Assembly (NCBI GenBank): GCA_050516505.1
Contig: CP191518.1
Span: 2,976,001 to 3,040,000 of the forward strand
From: Scandinavium ludwigii_A
Lineage (GTDB): Bacteria > Pseudomonadota > Gammaproteobacteria > Enterobacterales > Enterobacteriaceae
Direction of reading: 5' to 3'
DNA: 64,000 bases
Shown: in pieces, positions 1-8,803 of the stretch
Layout of the letters: every line of letters starts with the position of its first letter
Numbering within the stretch: position 1 is the first letter of the stretch
Made by a program: the position numbers and the translations under genes
Notes under the pieces: generated by a model
Told to the model about the DNA's origin: nothing
Database searches by the model: none
The model's input: the letters and a program-made list of their open reading frames with translations, nothing else

Positions 1-3000
1 CGGTCAGCAGCTCTTTCTTGGTGTCGTAGGAGCTTTTCAGTGACGCCATCACCTGGCTGTACTGGCTGAGCTGTGCCGCATGGTTACGCAGCGCTTCACG
101 GGCGCGGGTACGTTCGCCTTCAGCCTGTTCCAGACGCTGGCGAAGCTTCTCGTTCAGGTCGGTGTTGCCGTTCAGCATTTCAGCCGAATCGGTGTAACCA
201 AAGTGCGCCCGGCGCTGCACAACTTCGGTCAGGGCAAACGCCTGCTGACGGGCATCGCGCTGCACCTGCTGTGAATACGCAAAGTCTTCTTTCAGCTGCT
301 CGTACTGTTCCGGGTCGCTCTGCAGAACGGACACAACCGGTTCAAGTTTCGCCAGCTGATTACCGTGCTGCTGAATAAAGCGCGCGGCTTCCTGCGCTTC
401 ATCAAGACGCTCCTGAATTTCATCCACGCGGTCGGCAAGGGTTTCGTCGGCCAGAAGATTCAGACGCGGCAGCAGGCGGTTGAGTTGGGAAACGCCCTCT
501 TTCGCCTGTTCAAACTGCGCCCGGCTCTGTTGGTTATCATTTTCATGGTTGCTGAGCGCACGCTCCAGCTCACCGCGACGGGTATTGAGTTTGCGAATTT
601 CCGCTTCCGGATCCGCTTCAAACGCGACGGCTAAATGGCTGCCGATAAAGCGGCTGAATGCCTGATGCAGACGTTGCGTTTTCTGCACATCAAATGACAA
701 CGTCGCAAAGCGTTCAGACAGAATTTCACGCTCGGCGTGCAACGCTTCAATGCGGTTTTCACGCGCTGCGCGGCCAAACAGCGGCAGCGTCGGGAAGCGC
801 GAATAACGCCACTGGCGATCCGCGACTTTAACAACAACCGCTTTTTCCAGCTCGTCGACGCTGAACACGCTGTCATCAAAGGACGACGGATCCCCTTCGA
901 TGAGATAGAGATCTTCCGGACAATCTTCCAGACCTTCCAGCTGTTCGGCGATCAGCGACAAATCCGGCACCACGATCCCGTGACGTGACGGGCCGTACAA
1001 CGCAGAGAAGTACGGCGCATCTTCGAGGCTGACGTCGTCGTAAATCTCTGACAGCAGCACACCGCCAAAACGTTCGGCAAGCGCATTCAGGCGCGGGTCT
1101 TCCGAGCCGCCTGGCTGGCTTAAACGTTCGATTTCATCATCAACCGCACGCTTGCGGGCGCCGACTTCATCGCGTTCAACAATGGCTTCGCGCTCGCGCT
1201 CCAGCAACTGCTGCATAAATTCGGTGACGTCCTGGCTGGACTCGAACGCTTCCCCGCTCTGCTCGCACAGCTGAGTCAGGCTACTTTGTGCCGCGAGCCA
1301 AATTGGCGCGCGTTGCAGCAGCGTCTTGGTGCGGCTTTGCAGCTGCTCCAGTTCCTGACGCAGCGTCATACGCTGTTCACTGGCGGAGGAGACGCTGTCG
1401 GAGAGTGAAGAAATACGTTCTTCCAGCTCCATGTGAAGCGCTTCCAGGTCTTCAATCTCGATGTGACGACCCTGACGCTTGCAGAATTCGGCCAGCAGAC
1501 GTTCGGCATCCTGCTGTTCACGCAGACGCTGTTCAAGTTCGTTCAGACGACCGCGCAGGGCCGTAGACTGCTCCGCCAGATGGCGCTGATTCACGCCTTC
1601 ACGCAGCAGGTCACGGGCCACTTCCCACGCTTCATCCCGGCCCAGCGGACCATTGATGGCGGCGACTAACTGATATGCTTGCTCGAACTGGCTGTGCGCG
1701 GTTTGCGCTACGCTCATTTTCTGTTCGAGTGACAGCAGTTTTTCTGTGGCTTCCTGCTCTTTCGCTTTGAAGGTATCGAGCCATTCATCGGCGCTGTCCG
1801 GGCTTAAGTCCGGCAGATGGCAAAGCTCTTTCGCGCGCTGCAACGCTTGCATCGCCTGATTGTACTGAATGGCGCGCGTTTGCTGCACGTCCAGCGCTTG
1901 CTGGTAATCAGCCAGCTGGCTTTTCAGTTCATCCACTTCCAGCTCAGCGGCTTCAGCGCGGCCTTCGTTTTCTTCTTGCTGTTCGGCGGCTTCGGCCACG
2001 ACTTCATTTTGTTCTTCGAGGCGGATCTGCAGTTCGTCGATATCCGCTTCATAGCGCTCGATTTTTTCCTGCTGACGCAGCGCGGTCTGAACCAGGTTCA
2101 GGTGATCGCTGGCAGCCTGGTAATCGGCTTCCAGATCGCCTTCAGCCCCGTTGTGCTCTTGCAGTTCACGCGCCATATCGACGTGTTTGAACTGCTCGGC
2201 AGCCAATTGCTGACGTGATGACAGCAGTTCGCGACGGAATTCGAGGGCTTTATCAAGATGCACGCGACGTTCGTTCGAATGGCGCATGTAGTCCGCCGCC
2301 ACGTAGTCTGTGGCCTCGGAGATCAGATGTTTAAACAGGTCACGGTCCGACTGAGTGACGCGAATCGCTTCCAGCGTCATGCGGTTTTCACGCAGCGCCG
2401 CTTCCATATCCTGGAACGCTTTACGCACGCCGCCGTTTTCAGGCAACAGGTAGTCGCGCAGAGAGCGGGTAATGGCGCTGGAAATACCGCCGTACAGCGA
2501 GGCTTCAATCAGACGGTAGTATTTACTACGGTCTGACGCCGAACGCAGACGACGGGCGACAACGCCCAAATCGAACATCAGTGAGTGGTAATCGGTGATG
2601 GAGTTAAACTGTTTGAACTGCACGCCTTCCATCCCTTCGAGCTTGTCTTTCAGCTCCTGAAGAGTCAGCACACGCGCTTGTCTGTCATTCAGCGTTTCAG
2701 TCACCAGCTCGGTTGGCTGGAAGGACATCGGCAAACCCTGGATAGCAAACGGTTTGATATCCACTTTGCGATCACGCCCGGCAACCTGCTGCAAACGCAC
2801 GCCCACCAGCACACGCTGATGACGCGAGTTGATCACGTCGAGCATCGAATAACACACACCGGCTTTCAGCTTACCGTGTAGACCTTTATCGCGGGAGCCG
2901 CTGGTCGCACCGGCTTCGGTGGTGTTACGGAAGTGCAGCAACGTCAGATCGGGAATAAGCGCCGTCACGAACGCCGCCATCGTGGTGGATTTACCGGCAC

Positions 3001-3109
3001 CGTTACCGCCCGAAAGCGTGGTGACCAGTTCATCGAGATCAAAGGTTCGGGCAAAAAAACCGTTCCAGTTAATCAGGGTTAATGAACGAAATTTACCACG
3101 TTCAATCAT
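1..3109 (-). CDS. mukB: MukB, chromosome partition SMC-like ATPase (C-terminal part outside the window)
   Basis: The gene starts with ATG at 3109 and runs off the left edge, giving 1036 complete codons of a protein that is about 1486 residues in E. coli. The N-terminal head carries a Walker A loop (GGNGAGKST, about residues 33-41). Long Glu/Arg/Gln-rich coiled-coil segments follow, with a hinge region around residues 650-780. The ABC signature and Walker B motifs lie in the missing part. MukB is the SMC subunit of the MukBEF condensin that compacts and segregates the chromosome. Its ATG overlaps the mukE TAA by one base, so translation is probably coupled. Confidence 0.97.
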   Translation of the reverse strand, partial: MIERGKFRSLTLINWNGFFARTFDLDELVTTLSGGNGAGKSTTMAAFVTALIPDLTLLHFRNTTEAGATSGSRDKGLHGKLKAGVCYSMLDVINSRHQRVLVGVRLQQVAGRDRKVDIKPFAIQGLPMSFQPTELVTETLNDRQARVLTLQELKDKLEGMEGVQFKQFNSITDYHSLMFDLGVVARRLRSASDRSKYYRLIEASLYGGISSAITRSLRDYLLPENGGVRKAFQDMEAALRENRMTLEAIRVTQSDRDLFKHLISEATDYVAADYMRHSNERRVHLDKALEFRRELLSSRQQLAAEQFKHVDMARELQEHNGAEGDLEADYQAASDHLNLVQTALRQQEKIERYEADIDELQIRLEEQNEVVAEAAEQQEENEGRAEAAELEVDELKSQLADYQQALDVQQTRAIQYNQAMQALQRAKELCHLPDLSPDSADEWLDTFKAKEQEATEKLLSLEQKMSVAQTAHSQFEQAYQLVAAINGPLGRDEAWEVARDLLREGVNQRHLAEQSTALRGRLNELEQRLREQQDAERLLAEFCKRQGRHIEIEDLEALHMELEERISSLSDSVSSASEQRMTLRQELEQLQSRTKTLLQRAPIWLAAQSSLTQLCEQSGEAFESSQDVTEFMQQLLEREREAIVERDEVGARKRAVDDEIERLSQPGGSEDPRLNALAERFGGVLLSEIYDDVSLEDAPYFSALYGPSRHGIVVPDLSLIAEQLEGLEDCPEDLYLIEGDPSSFDDSVFSVDELEKAVVVKVADRQWRYSRFPTLPLFGRAARENRIEALHAEREILSERFATLSFDVQKTQRLHQAFSRFIGSHLAVAFEADPEAEIRKLNTRRGELERALSNHENDNQQSRAQFEQAKEGVSQLNRLLPRLNLLADETLADRVDEIQERLDEAQEAARFIQQHGNQLAKLEPVVSVLQSDPEQYEQLKEDFAYSQQVQRDARQQAFALTEVVQRRAHFGYTDSAEMLNGNTDLNEKLRQRLEQAEGERTRAREALRNHAAQLSQYSQVMASLKSSYDTKKELLT

Positions 3110-3819
3110 TATTCTTCCTCCCCGCTATCCGTATCCGGTTGCGCATCGTCGTTCTCGTCATTGAGCTGCAGACGGTTTTCAATCGCCATCGCTTCACCAT
3201 CGCGGATCATGCGCAGCTGCGCTTCGCGGGCGTCATCCCCAGAGCGGACGTCAGCGCCAAAGCGGAAGACCGCCTCTGTGATGCGGAATTTGCTACTGTC
3301 GTGCCCCATAAACCACACCATGCCGAGACGGCGCAGTCGGTTCAGTGAGGAACGCACTTTTTCCTGCAGTTTTTGTCTGTCGAGATCCGAACCGGTCGAA
3401 CGGTTATTCACCAGCTTCAGCAGCTTGGCTTCATCCGCCAGACTCATCAGTTCATCGTACAGTTCCTGCTGGGTGAAAATCCCCTCATTCGCCAGACGTT
3501 CTGGGCTGAGGTAGAGATAACAGAGAATTTTGCCGACCATCATGTCCACTTCGGACAGCACCGAACGCGGAATGAGCGTGGTGGAACGCGGGCGCAAATA
3601 GAAGAAACCTTCCGGCGCACGAATCAGTTCCACGTTATAGCGGGTATAAAACTCTTCCAGATACTCCTGGAAATCCATCAGAAAGGCATGGTTGTCCAAC
3701 TCGTCCAGACCGATATGACGGCCAGAACGCAGGGCGCTATCCAGCGCCGGGAATAACGGATTGGCCAGGGCCTTCGCCAGCTTAACTGGCATCACGTGTT
3801 CAATATTTGTCGATGACAT
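3109..3819 (-). CDS. mukE: MukE, condensin subunit
   Basis: This 236-residue protein matches MukE, the winged-helix KITE-type subunit that bridges MukF and the MukB heads. I start at ATG 3819 (MSSTNIEHV) rather than the upstream in-frame codon at 3846, because this is the conserved N-terminus. The protein ends in an acidic tail (DSGEEE), as in E. coli. The first 20 bases overlap the end of mukF and the stop overlaps the mukB start, which is the tight mukFEB arrangement expected for a stoichiometric complex. Confidence 0.97.
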   Translation of the reverse strand: MSSTNIEHVMPVKLAKALANPLFPALDSALRSGRHIGLDELDNHAFLMDFQEYLEEFYTRYNVELIRAPEGFFYLRPRSTTLIPRSVLSEVDMMVGKILCYLYLSPERLANEGIFTQQELYDELMSLADEAKLLKLVNNRSTGSDLDRQKLQEKVRSSLNRLRRLGMVWFMGHDSSKFRITEAVFRFGADVRSGDDAREAQLRMIRDGEAMAIENRLQLNDENDDAQPDTDSGEEE

Positions 3820-5122
3820 GTGCCTGTACCTTGGCTCCGTAATCATTAATCGGCTGCCACTTCGGCGACAGTCCGGTGAAATCTGCTTGTGCTACGCCCA
3901 GACGAACGGCCTGATCGACCACGATCCGTGCAACGTCGAAGTGACGCGCGCGTGGGTATTGTGCGAGATATTCGCGCACCACCAGGCCCAAATCGAGCGG
4001 CAGTCCTTTATTTTTGTAGATAACCAGCTGTTCTTCGATAAGCGCCGCCAGCTGTTCACGGATTTCGTTAAACTCTTCGAATTCGAGGTCCGGCGGAAGT
4101 TCCCCGGTCACCTCTTCGTCACGTAGCATCATCTCTTCGTCACGCATATCGAACAAACGGTCGGCGTTCGCGTAAGTCAGTGCCCACGGCGCATCGAAGT
4201 AGTTCTGTACTGAAACACGCAGACGCTGGGCGAAGACGCGGTTTTTATCCATATCGATGGCGGTACGGATAAATTTATGCACGTGCCTGTCGTAGCCAAT
4301 CCACAGGTCGATGGCCTGTTGGCCCCAGCTAACGATACGGTCGAGTTTGCTTTGCAGGTCGAACACCAGACGGTCGACGAAATGCAGATCGTCGTAGGTC
4401 ATGGTGGAATCCTGAATGCGCAGCAGGTTGGCTTGCAGCTTGTCGCCCGCGGCTTCCAGCGTATCCTGCAGCTCGCGCAGCGTGCCGGAGGTTTCTGACA
4501 GCAGCATTTCGCAGCTGGAAATTGCCGCCCGCCAGTCTTTATTCAACAGTTGTGCGATATCGTCTTTGACCGATTGCTGCTGTTCGTCCATCAGACGCTG
4601 CGTAAGATCGATGCTGTCAAAGATTTCTGCGACGGAATATTTCAGTGGCGCGTAGACGTTGCGGTGCCAGTGAAACTCATCGCCGCCTTCATCGGCTGCA
4701 TCAGCCGCACGCTTCAGCTCGCCACCGACGATAGACAACTGCATCGACAGGCGCAGCGTTGAGAATTCGCGCTGGCGGATGTAGTAGTCGGTAATCCCGA
4801 TGCCAAGCGGCGTCAGGCGATAGATGGCGTTGCCTTCGGTGATTTCGCTGGTAAAGCGGTTCAGCAGACGTTGACGCACCATATCGTTGATCGCGTTGTT
4901 CGCGCGCACGCTGATGGTTTCGCTGGTTTGCTCAAACGCATCACTGACGTGACGGAAAGCATCAATCAGCTCACCTTCGGTAAGCTCGCCTTCAAGCCGT
5001 TCGCCATTCAGCGTTGCTACGGCCATCAGGAACGAAAGCCTGTCGACCGGCAACGAGATCGAAAAATCATTTTTTCTGGCCCAGGCAACCAGTTCGGGGA
5101 CTGTCTGGGAAAAATCACTCAT
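3800..5122 (-). CDS. mukF: MukF, kleisin subunit of the MukBEF condensin
   Basis: At 440 residues this is the same length as E. coli MukF. The kleisin has an N-terminal winged-helix dimerisation domain (MSDFSQTVPELVAWARKN...), a helical middle domain and a C-terminal winged helix that binds a MukB head. It links MukE dimers to MukB and modulates ATPase activity. The start overlaps the cmoM stop by 8 bases and the end overlaps mukE by 20, so cmoM-mukF-mukE-mukB reads as one translationally coupled operon. Confidence 0.97.
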   Translation of the reverse strand: MSDFSQTVPELVAWARKNDFSISLPVDRLSFLMAVATLNGERLEGELTEGELIDAFRHVSDAFEQTSETISVRANNAINDMVRQRLLNRFTSEITEGNAIYRLTPLGIGITDYYIRQREFSTLRLSMQLSIVGGELKRAADAADEGGDEFHWHRNVYAPLKYSVAEIFDSIDLTQRLMDEQQQSVKDDIAQLLNKDWRAAISSCEMLLSETSGTLRELQDTLEAAGDKLQANLLRIQDSTMTYDDLHFVDRLVFDLQSKLDRIVSWGQQAIDLWIGYDRHVHKFIRTAIDMDKNRVFAQRLRVSVQNYFDAPWALTYANADRLFDMRDEEMMLRDEEVTGELPPDLEFEEFNEIREQLAALIEEQLVIYKNKGLPLDLGLVVREYLAQYPRARHFDVARIVVDQAVRLGVAQADFTGLSPKWQPINDYGAKVQAHVIDKY

Positions 5123-5909
5123 TGTTAGTCCTTGTATCTACCTGCGGTTTGAGCGCGGTGACATGAATATAGCGACCCAGGCTAATCCAGGGTTCCTCAC
5201 GGCAATAGCGAGTTTCTAATGCCAGCAGCTGTTCGTAACGCTCGTGCTGCTTATGTTTTTCACGCAGATAATCATGAAAGACCCGCACACCGGTTTTGCC
5301 GGTTATCTGCCAGCCTGACTCCTGCAGCCACTGATATACCTGCTGAGGTTCGCGTGGGTAGTTCGGCGAAAGCTTACGTTTTCGGGTCTTTGGCATACCG
5401 GCTTCGACGTAATCAAAGTTCGTCACCACCATGTTATGCATCAGCAGACCGTTAGCATTGTAGAACATTAACGACAACGCGCCGCCCGGTCGTAGCACCG
5501 ACCACAACGCGTCTAAAACGGCTTGCGGATTGACCACCCATTCCAGCACTGCATGGCACAATATCAGATCAACCGGCCTTTCCAAATGTCCGGCAATCTC
5601 TTGCACCGGGCATTGTACAAAATGCATGTTGTGGCTCACACCTTTCTCGTCGGCAGCCTGTTTTGCCAGGGCTATCATCTCGGCTGACAGATCGCATAGG
5701 GTAACATGATGCCCTCTCTCTGCCATCCGAATTGCCGTTTGCCCGGCCCCACCGCCGCCGTCCAGAATGTGTAATGGCGCGTCGCCAAAAGAGGCCAGCA
5801 GGATGTCTAAATCCTGCCAAAGGATCGCCTGACGCAGCTGGCCCTTGGTCGTGCCATAGATATTGCGCGAAAATCGTTCCGCGATACCATCGAAATTGCG
5901 ATCCTGCAC
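5115..5909 (-). CDS. cmoM: CmoM (SmtA), tRNA 5-carboxymethoxyuridine methyltransferase
   Basis: This is a class I SAM-dependent methyltransferase of 264 residues. It methylates 5-carboxymethoxyuridine at tRNA position 34 (mcmo5U). The SAM-binding motif I is ILDGGGGAGQTA (about residues 48-59), slightly Gly-richer than the usual DxGGGxG; motif post-I is VTLCDLS. I choose GTG 5909 (MQDRNFDG), which has GGAG six bases upstream; an in-frame GTG at 5921 would add four residues without a better ribosome site. First gene of the muk operon and divergent from elyC. The older name smtA comes from its muk linkage. Confidence 0.93.
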   Translation of the reverse strand: MQDRNFDGIAERFSRNIYGTTKGQLRQAILWQDLDILLASFGDAPLHILDGGGGAGQTAIRMAERGHHVTLCDLSAEMIALAKQAADEKGVSHNMHFVQCPVQEIAGHLERPVDLILCHAVLEWVVNPQAVLDALWSVLRPGGALSLMFYNANGLLMHNMVVTNFDYVEAGMPKTRKRKLSPNYPREPQQVYQWLQESGWQITGKTGVRVFHDYLREKHKQHERYEQLLALETRYCREEPWISLGRYIHVTALKPQVDTRTNNE

Positions 5910-6031
5910 GCTGGACTCCACTTGCCTGCCACAAAACCGCTATTTTGTCATACCCACAGCGAGAGGGAAGCTATCTGGTGTAATATCCGTGCATATCCCC
6001 TGTCAGATGGTCAAAAAAGGAACCAACAAGG
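5910..6031. promoter_or_regulatory. Divergent promoter region, cmoM-muk / elyC
   Basis: This 122 bp gap separates the divergent starts of cmoM (minus) and elyC (plus). Both transcripts must begin in or near it. A plausible elyC Shine-Dalgarno (AAAGGA) lies at about 6015-6020. No factor site could be assigned. Confidence 0.5.
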
Positions 6032-6808
6032 ATGCTTTTTACGCTAAAGAAGTACATTGGCGGCATGATTTTACCGTTACCGTTGCTGCTGTTACTGATG
6101 GCGCTCGGCTTGGCGCTGCTCTGGTTCAGCCGATTCCAGCGTAGTGGCAAGATTTGTCTCAGCATTGGCTGGCTGGCGCTCTTACTGTTAAGCCTGCAAC
6201 CGGTCGCCGATGCGTTACTGAAGCCCATTGAAAGCACCTACCCCACCTGGCGAGGCACAGAACGCGTTGAGTACGTTGTGGTTTTGGGCGGGGGTTACAC
6301 CTGGAATCGTGAATGGGCGCCCAGCTCAAATCTTATCAATAACAGTCTGCCGCGCCTGACGGAGGGGATCCGCTTATGGCAGGCCAATCCAGGCGCTAAG
6401 ATGATTTTCACCGGCGCTGCGGCCACGACCAATCCCGTAAGTACCGGGGAAGCCGGGGCACGCGTAGCGGAGAGCCTTGGCGTGCCGCGCAGTGACATTA
6501 TCGTGCTGGATAAACCGAAAGATACGGAGGAAGAAGCCGCTGCGGTAAAAGCAGCGATTGGCAATGCGCCGTTCCTGTTGGTAACGTCCGCCTCGCATTT
6601 ACCGCGTGCGATGATTTTCTTCCGCCATGCGGGCCTGCACCCGTTGCCTGCTCCGGCCAATCAGTTGGCGATCGCATCACCGCTCAATCCATGGGAGCGT
6701 CTGATCCCTTCTCCCGTCTGGTTGATGCACAGCGACCGCGTGGGCTATGAAACGCTGGGCCGTATTTGGCAATGGCTCAAAGGCAGCTCAGGCGAGCCAG
6801 GGGAGTAA
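6032..6808 (+). CDS. elyC: ElyC (YcbC), envelope biogenesis factor, DUF218 protein
   Basis: The 258-residue protein has two N-terminal membrane segments (about residues 12-32 and 40-57) and then a periplasmic DUF218 domain starting near YVVVLGGGYTW. ElyC is needed in E. coli for normal peptidoglycan synthesis at low temperature and influences undecaprenyl-phosphate use. The Shine-Dalgarno is AAAGGA upstream of ATG 6032. The last 21 bases overlap the 3' end of ycbJ on the other strand. Confidence 0.95.
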   Translation: MLFTLKKYIGGMILPLPLLLLLMALGLALLWFSRFQRSGKICLSIGWLALLLLSLQPVADALLKPIESTYPTWRGTERVEYVVVLGGGYTWNREWAPSSNLINNSLPRLTEGIRLWQANPGAKMIFTGAAATTNPVSTGEAGARVAESLGVPRSDIIVLDKPKDTEEEAAAVKAAIGNAPFLLVTSASHLPRAMIFFRHAGLHPLPAPANQLAIASPLNPWERLIPSPVWLMHSDRVGYETLGRIWQWLKGSSGEPGE

Positions 6809-7681
6809 AGATTTCGACGCCAGATCGAAATTAGCACGGTTAAATCGCCCGGTGTTGACCAACTGGGCGACTTCATCCCACAGCAGATACAGCCAGCGAC
6901 GCCAGAGGAATGATTCAGATACCGGCGCACGCTGGAGATAGTGCCACAGCAGCCCTTCCGCCAGCCCGCTCTCCGACAACCGGAACAGCTCGTACTCACG
7001 CGGCGCCCACAACATAATGCCCGGCCCGACCATCGCCAGCAGCTGATCGCTACGGGAATCTTTCAGCATACTGCGCAGCGTAAAATTGCCGTGCACCATG
7101 ACACAATTATCATTAAAACCGTCAAACAGCGCGGGTAGACATTCCCGAGTGCGGAACAGGATACGTTTGTCCTGCATGGTAAGCCCGGTGTTGTTGTAGA
7201 GATTCAGCGTGCTCCACAGCATTTCGACGCGCTGGCGATACCAGAGCGGCCAGAGATTTTCCTGCGTGCTGTCGACCGTGCCGACGCAGCCGCCGCTGTC
7301 CTGTCGATGCCAGGCCAGTAATCCCTCGACGATCTGATCTTTTAATTGTTCCCAGCGATCTGGTGTTCTGGCGGGGGCCTCCACGGACACGCCGCGCAGC
7401 CGTTCGAGTAGCAGGATATCAGGGCCAGGATGTTCTTCATGCGTCAGCACACCATAAACCACCGGCATGCGAACAGTCCCACTGCGGGCCAAAGTCGATA
7501 TTTTCCAGGCCATCTGCTGTGCGAGTCCCGGTGTGGTGAAACTTCGGGCCAGCAGCGGCATTGGGTGTCCCTGAGCATCGTATAGCGACCACAGTGATGA
7601 ATCCGTTTTCTCACTCACGCACTCTACCCGGCTCAGCTTCTCGCCCAGCAGGTGGCTCAGTTCGGCACGCAGTTGTTCCAT
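6788..7681 (-). CDS. ycbJ: YcbJ, kinase-like phosphotransferase-fold protein of unknown function
   Basis: At 297 residues it matches YcbJ in length and sequence. The fold resembles small-molecule kinases of the APH/choline-kinase type: LLLERLRGVSV (about residues 90-100) looks like the hinge strand, and CVMVHGNFTLRSML (about 193-206) is in the place of the catalytic loop, with HGN rather than HGD. The missing Asp suggests altered or lost phosphotransfer activity. Substrate unknown. It is a single gene between elyC (convergent, 21-base overlap) and kdsB. Confidence 0.92.
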   Translation of the reverse strand: MEQLRAELSHLLGEKLSRVECVSEKTDSSLWSLYDAQGHPMPLLARSFTTPGLAQQMAWKISTLARSGTVRMPVVYGVLTHEEHPGPDILLLERLRGVSVEAPARTPDRWEQLKDQIVEGLLAWHRQDSGGCVGTVDSTQENLWPLWYRQRVEMLWSTLNLYNNTGLTMQDKRILFRTRECLPALFDGFNDNCVMVHGNFTLRSMLKDSRSDQLLAMVGPGIMLWAPREYELFRLSESGLAEGLLWHYLQRAPVSESFLWRRWLYLLWDEVAQLVNTGRFNRANFDLASKSLLPWLA

Positions 7682-7794
7682 ATCGGGTTACCCCTGTGTT
7701 GACTACTGTTTTTATAATGAGCGCCGATGCCGGAGATGTCACCGGATAAGATCAATAACGGGGTAAAAAAAGAGGATATACGAGGCGGGAAACA

Positions 7795-7816
7795 CTCCCC
7801 TCCGGGCGGAGGGGAG
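7795..7816 (-). terminator. Hairpin after kdsB
   Basis: A perfect 9-bp stem (CTCCCCTCC/GGAGGGGAG) with a GGGC loop lies just past the kdsB stop. The following T tract on the minus strand is weak (GTGTTTCCC), so termination may be partial. Confidence 0.65.
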
Positions 7817-7823
7817 AAGGCGA

Positions 7824-8570
7824 TTAGCGCATTTCTGCGCGCACGCGAGCGAGATCTTCAGGGGTATCAACCCCGGTGCCAGGGACTTCTTTCGCGACGG
7901 CAACGTGGATTTTTTCGCCGTACCACAGCACGCGCAGCTGTTCGAGCATTTCGATTTGCTCGAGCGGACTTGGTGCCCAGTTGACGTAACGGCGAATGAA
8001 ACCAGCGCGGTAGCCGTAGATACCAATGTGACGCAGCAGCGTGTCCCCAATGGCGTCGCGACGTTGAGCGAAACGATCACGATCCCACGGAATAGTGGCG
8101 CGGGAGAAATAGAGCGCATAGCCTTGCGCATCCATGACGACTTTGACCGCATTCGGATTAAACGCTTCTTCCGCATCGTGAATAGGCACCGCCAGCGTCG
8201 CCATTCCAGACTGGCTGGCGGCCAGATTTTCAGCGACTTGGCGAATGATCACCGGTGGGATCATCGGCTCATCACCCTGGACATTGACGATCAGCGTGTC
8301 ATCGCTGAATCCGCATTTTTCCACTACTTCGGCCAGTCGTTCAGTCCCGGACTGGTGATCGGCGCGGGTCATGCACACTTCGCCACCTGCAGCCTCGACC
8401 GCACGCGCGACGTCTTCATTATCCGTCGCAACGATAATGCGCTCAGCGCCAGACTCACGCGCTCGTTCAAGCACATGCACGATCATTGGCTTGCCGTTGA
8501 TATCCTGCAGCGGTTTGCCCGGCAGACGAGTGGACGCGAAACGCGCGGGAATGATGACGACAAAACTCAT
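7824..8570 (-). CDS. kdsB: KdsB, CMP-KDO synthetase
   Basis: The 248-residue enzyme couples CTP and 3-deoxy-D-manno-octulosonate to give CMP-KDO for the LPS inner core. The nucleotidyltransferase signature is at the N-terminus (IIPARFASTRLPGKPL, residues 6-21), and NVQGDEPMI (about 94-102) holds the metal-binding Asp. It overlaps ycaR by 4 bases (ATGA) and is the last gene of the ycaI-msbA-lpxK-ycaQ-ycaR-kdsB run. It shares LPS supply with lpxK and msbA. Confidence 0.98.
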   Translation of the reverse strand: MSFVVIIPARFASTRLPGKPLQDINGKPMIVHVLERARESGAERIIVATDNEDVARAVEAAGGEVCMTRADHQSGTERLAEVVEKCGFSDDTLIVNVQGDEPMIPPVIIRQVAENLAASQSGMATLAVPIHDAEEAFNPNAVKVVMDAQGYALYFSRATIPWDRDRFAQRRDAIGDTLLRHIGIYGYRAGFIRRYVNWAPSPLEQIEMLEQLRVLWYGEKIHVAVAKEVPGTGVDTPEDLARVRAEMR

Positions 8571-8749
8571 GGATGGCTCTCTTCTGCGCTCAATGGACGG
8601 GCTTCGTTTTCCAGCAGGACGGGAATACCATCACGCAGCGGGAAAGCCAGGCTGTCGAGTTTGCAGATAAGCTCTTGCTTATCCTGACTGTAATAGAGCT
8701 TTCCGTTGCAGACCGGACAAGCGATGATTTCAAGTAAGCGGTGATCCAT
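8567..8749 (-). CDS. ycaR: YcaR, small Trm112-like zinc-ribbon protein (UPF0434)
   Basis: The 60-residue protein begins MDHRLLEIIACPVCNGKL, with one CPxC zinc knuckle near residues 11-14 and a Trm112-like sequence. I chose ATG 8749 (conserved MDHRLLEI, GGAG upstream) over a longer in-frame extension. It is wedged between ycaQ and kdsB and overlaps kdsB by 4 bases. Its molecular role is not established; the Trm112 resemblance suggests partner binding. Confidence 0.93.
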   Translation of the reverse strand: MDHRLLEIIACPVCNGKLYYSQDKQELICKLDSLAFPLRDGIPVLLENEARPLSAEESHP

Positions 8750-8803
8750 AGTTCCTCCAGATGGACCGAAAAAGTATCTGCCGCAGCATAGCACAGAGCC
8801 CAT

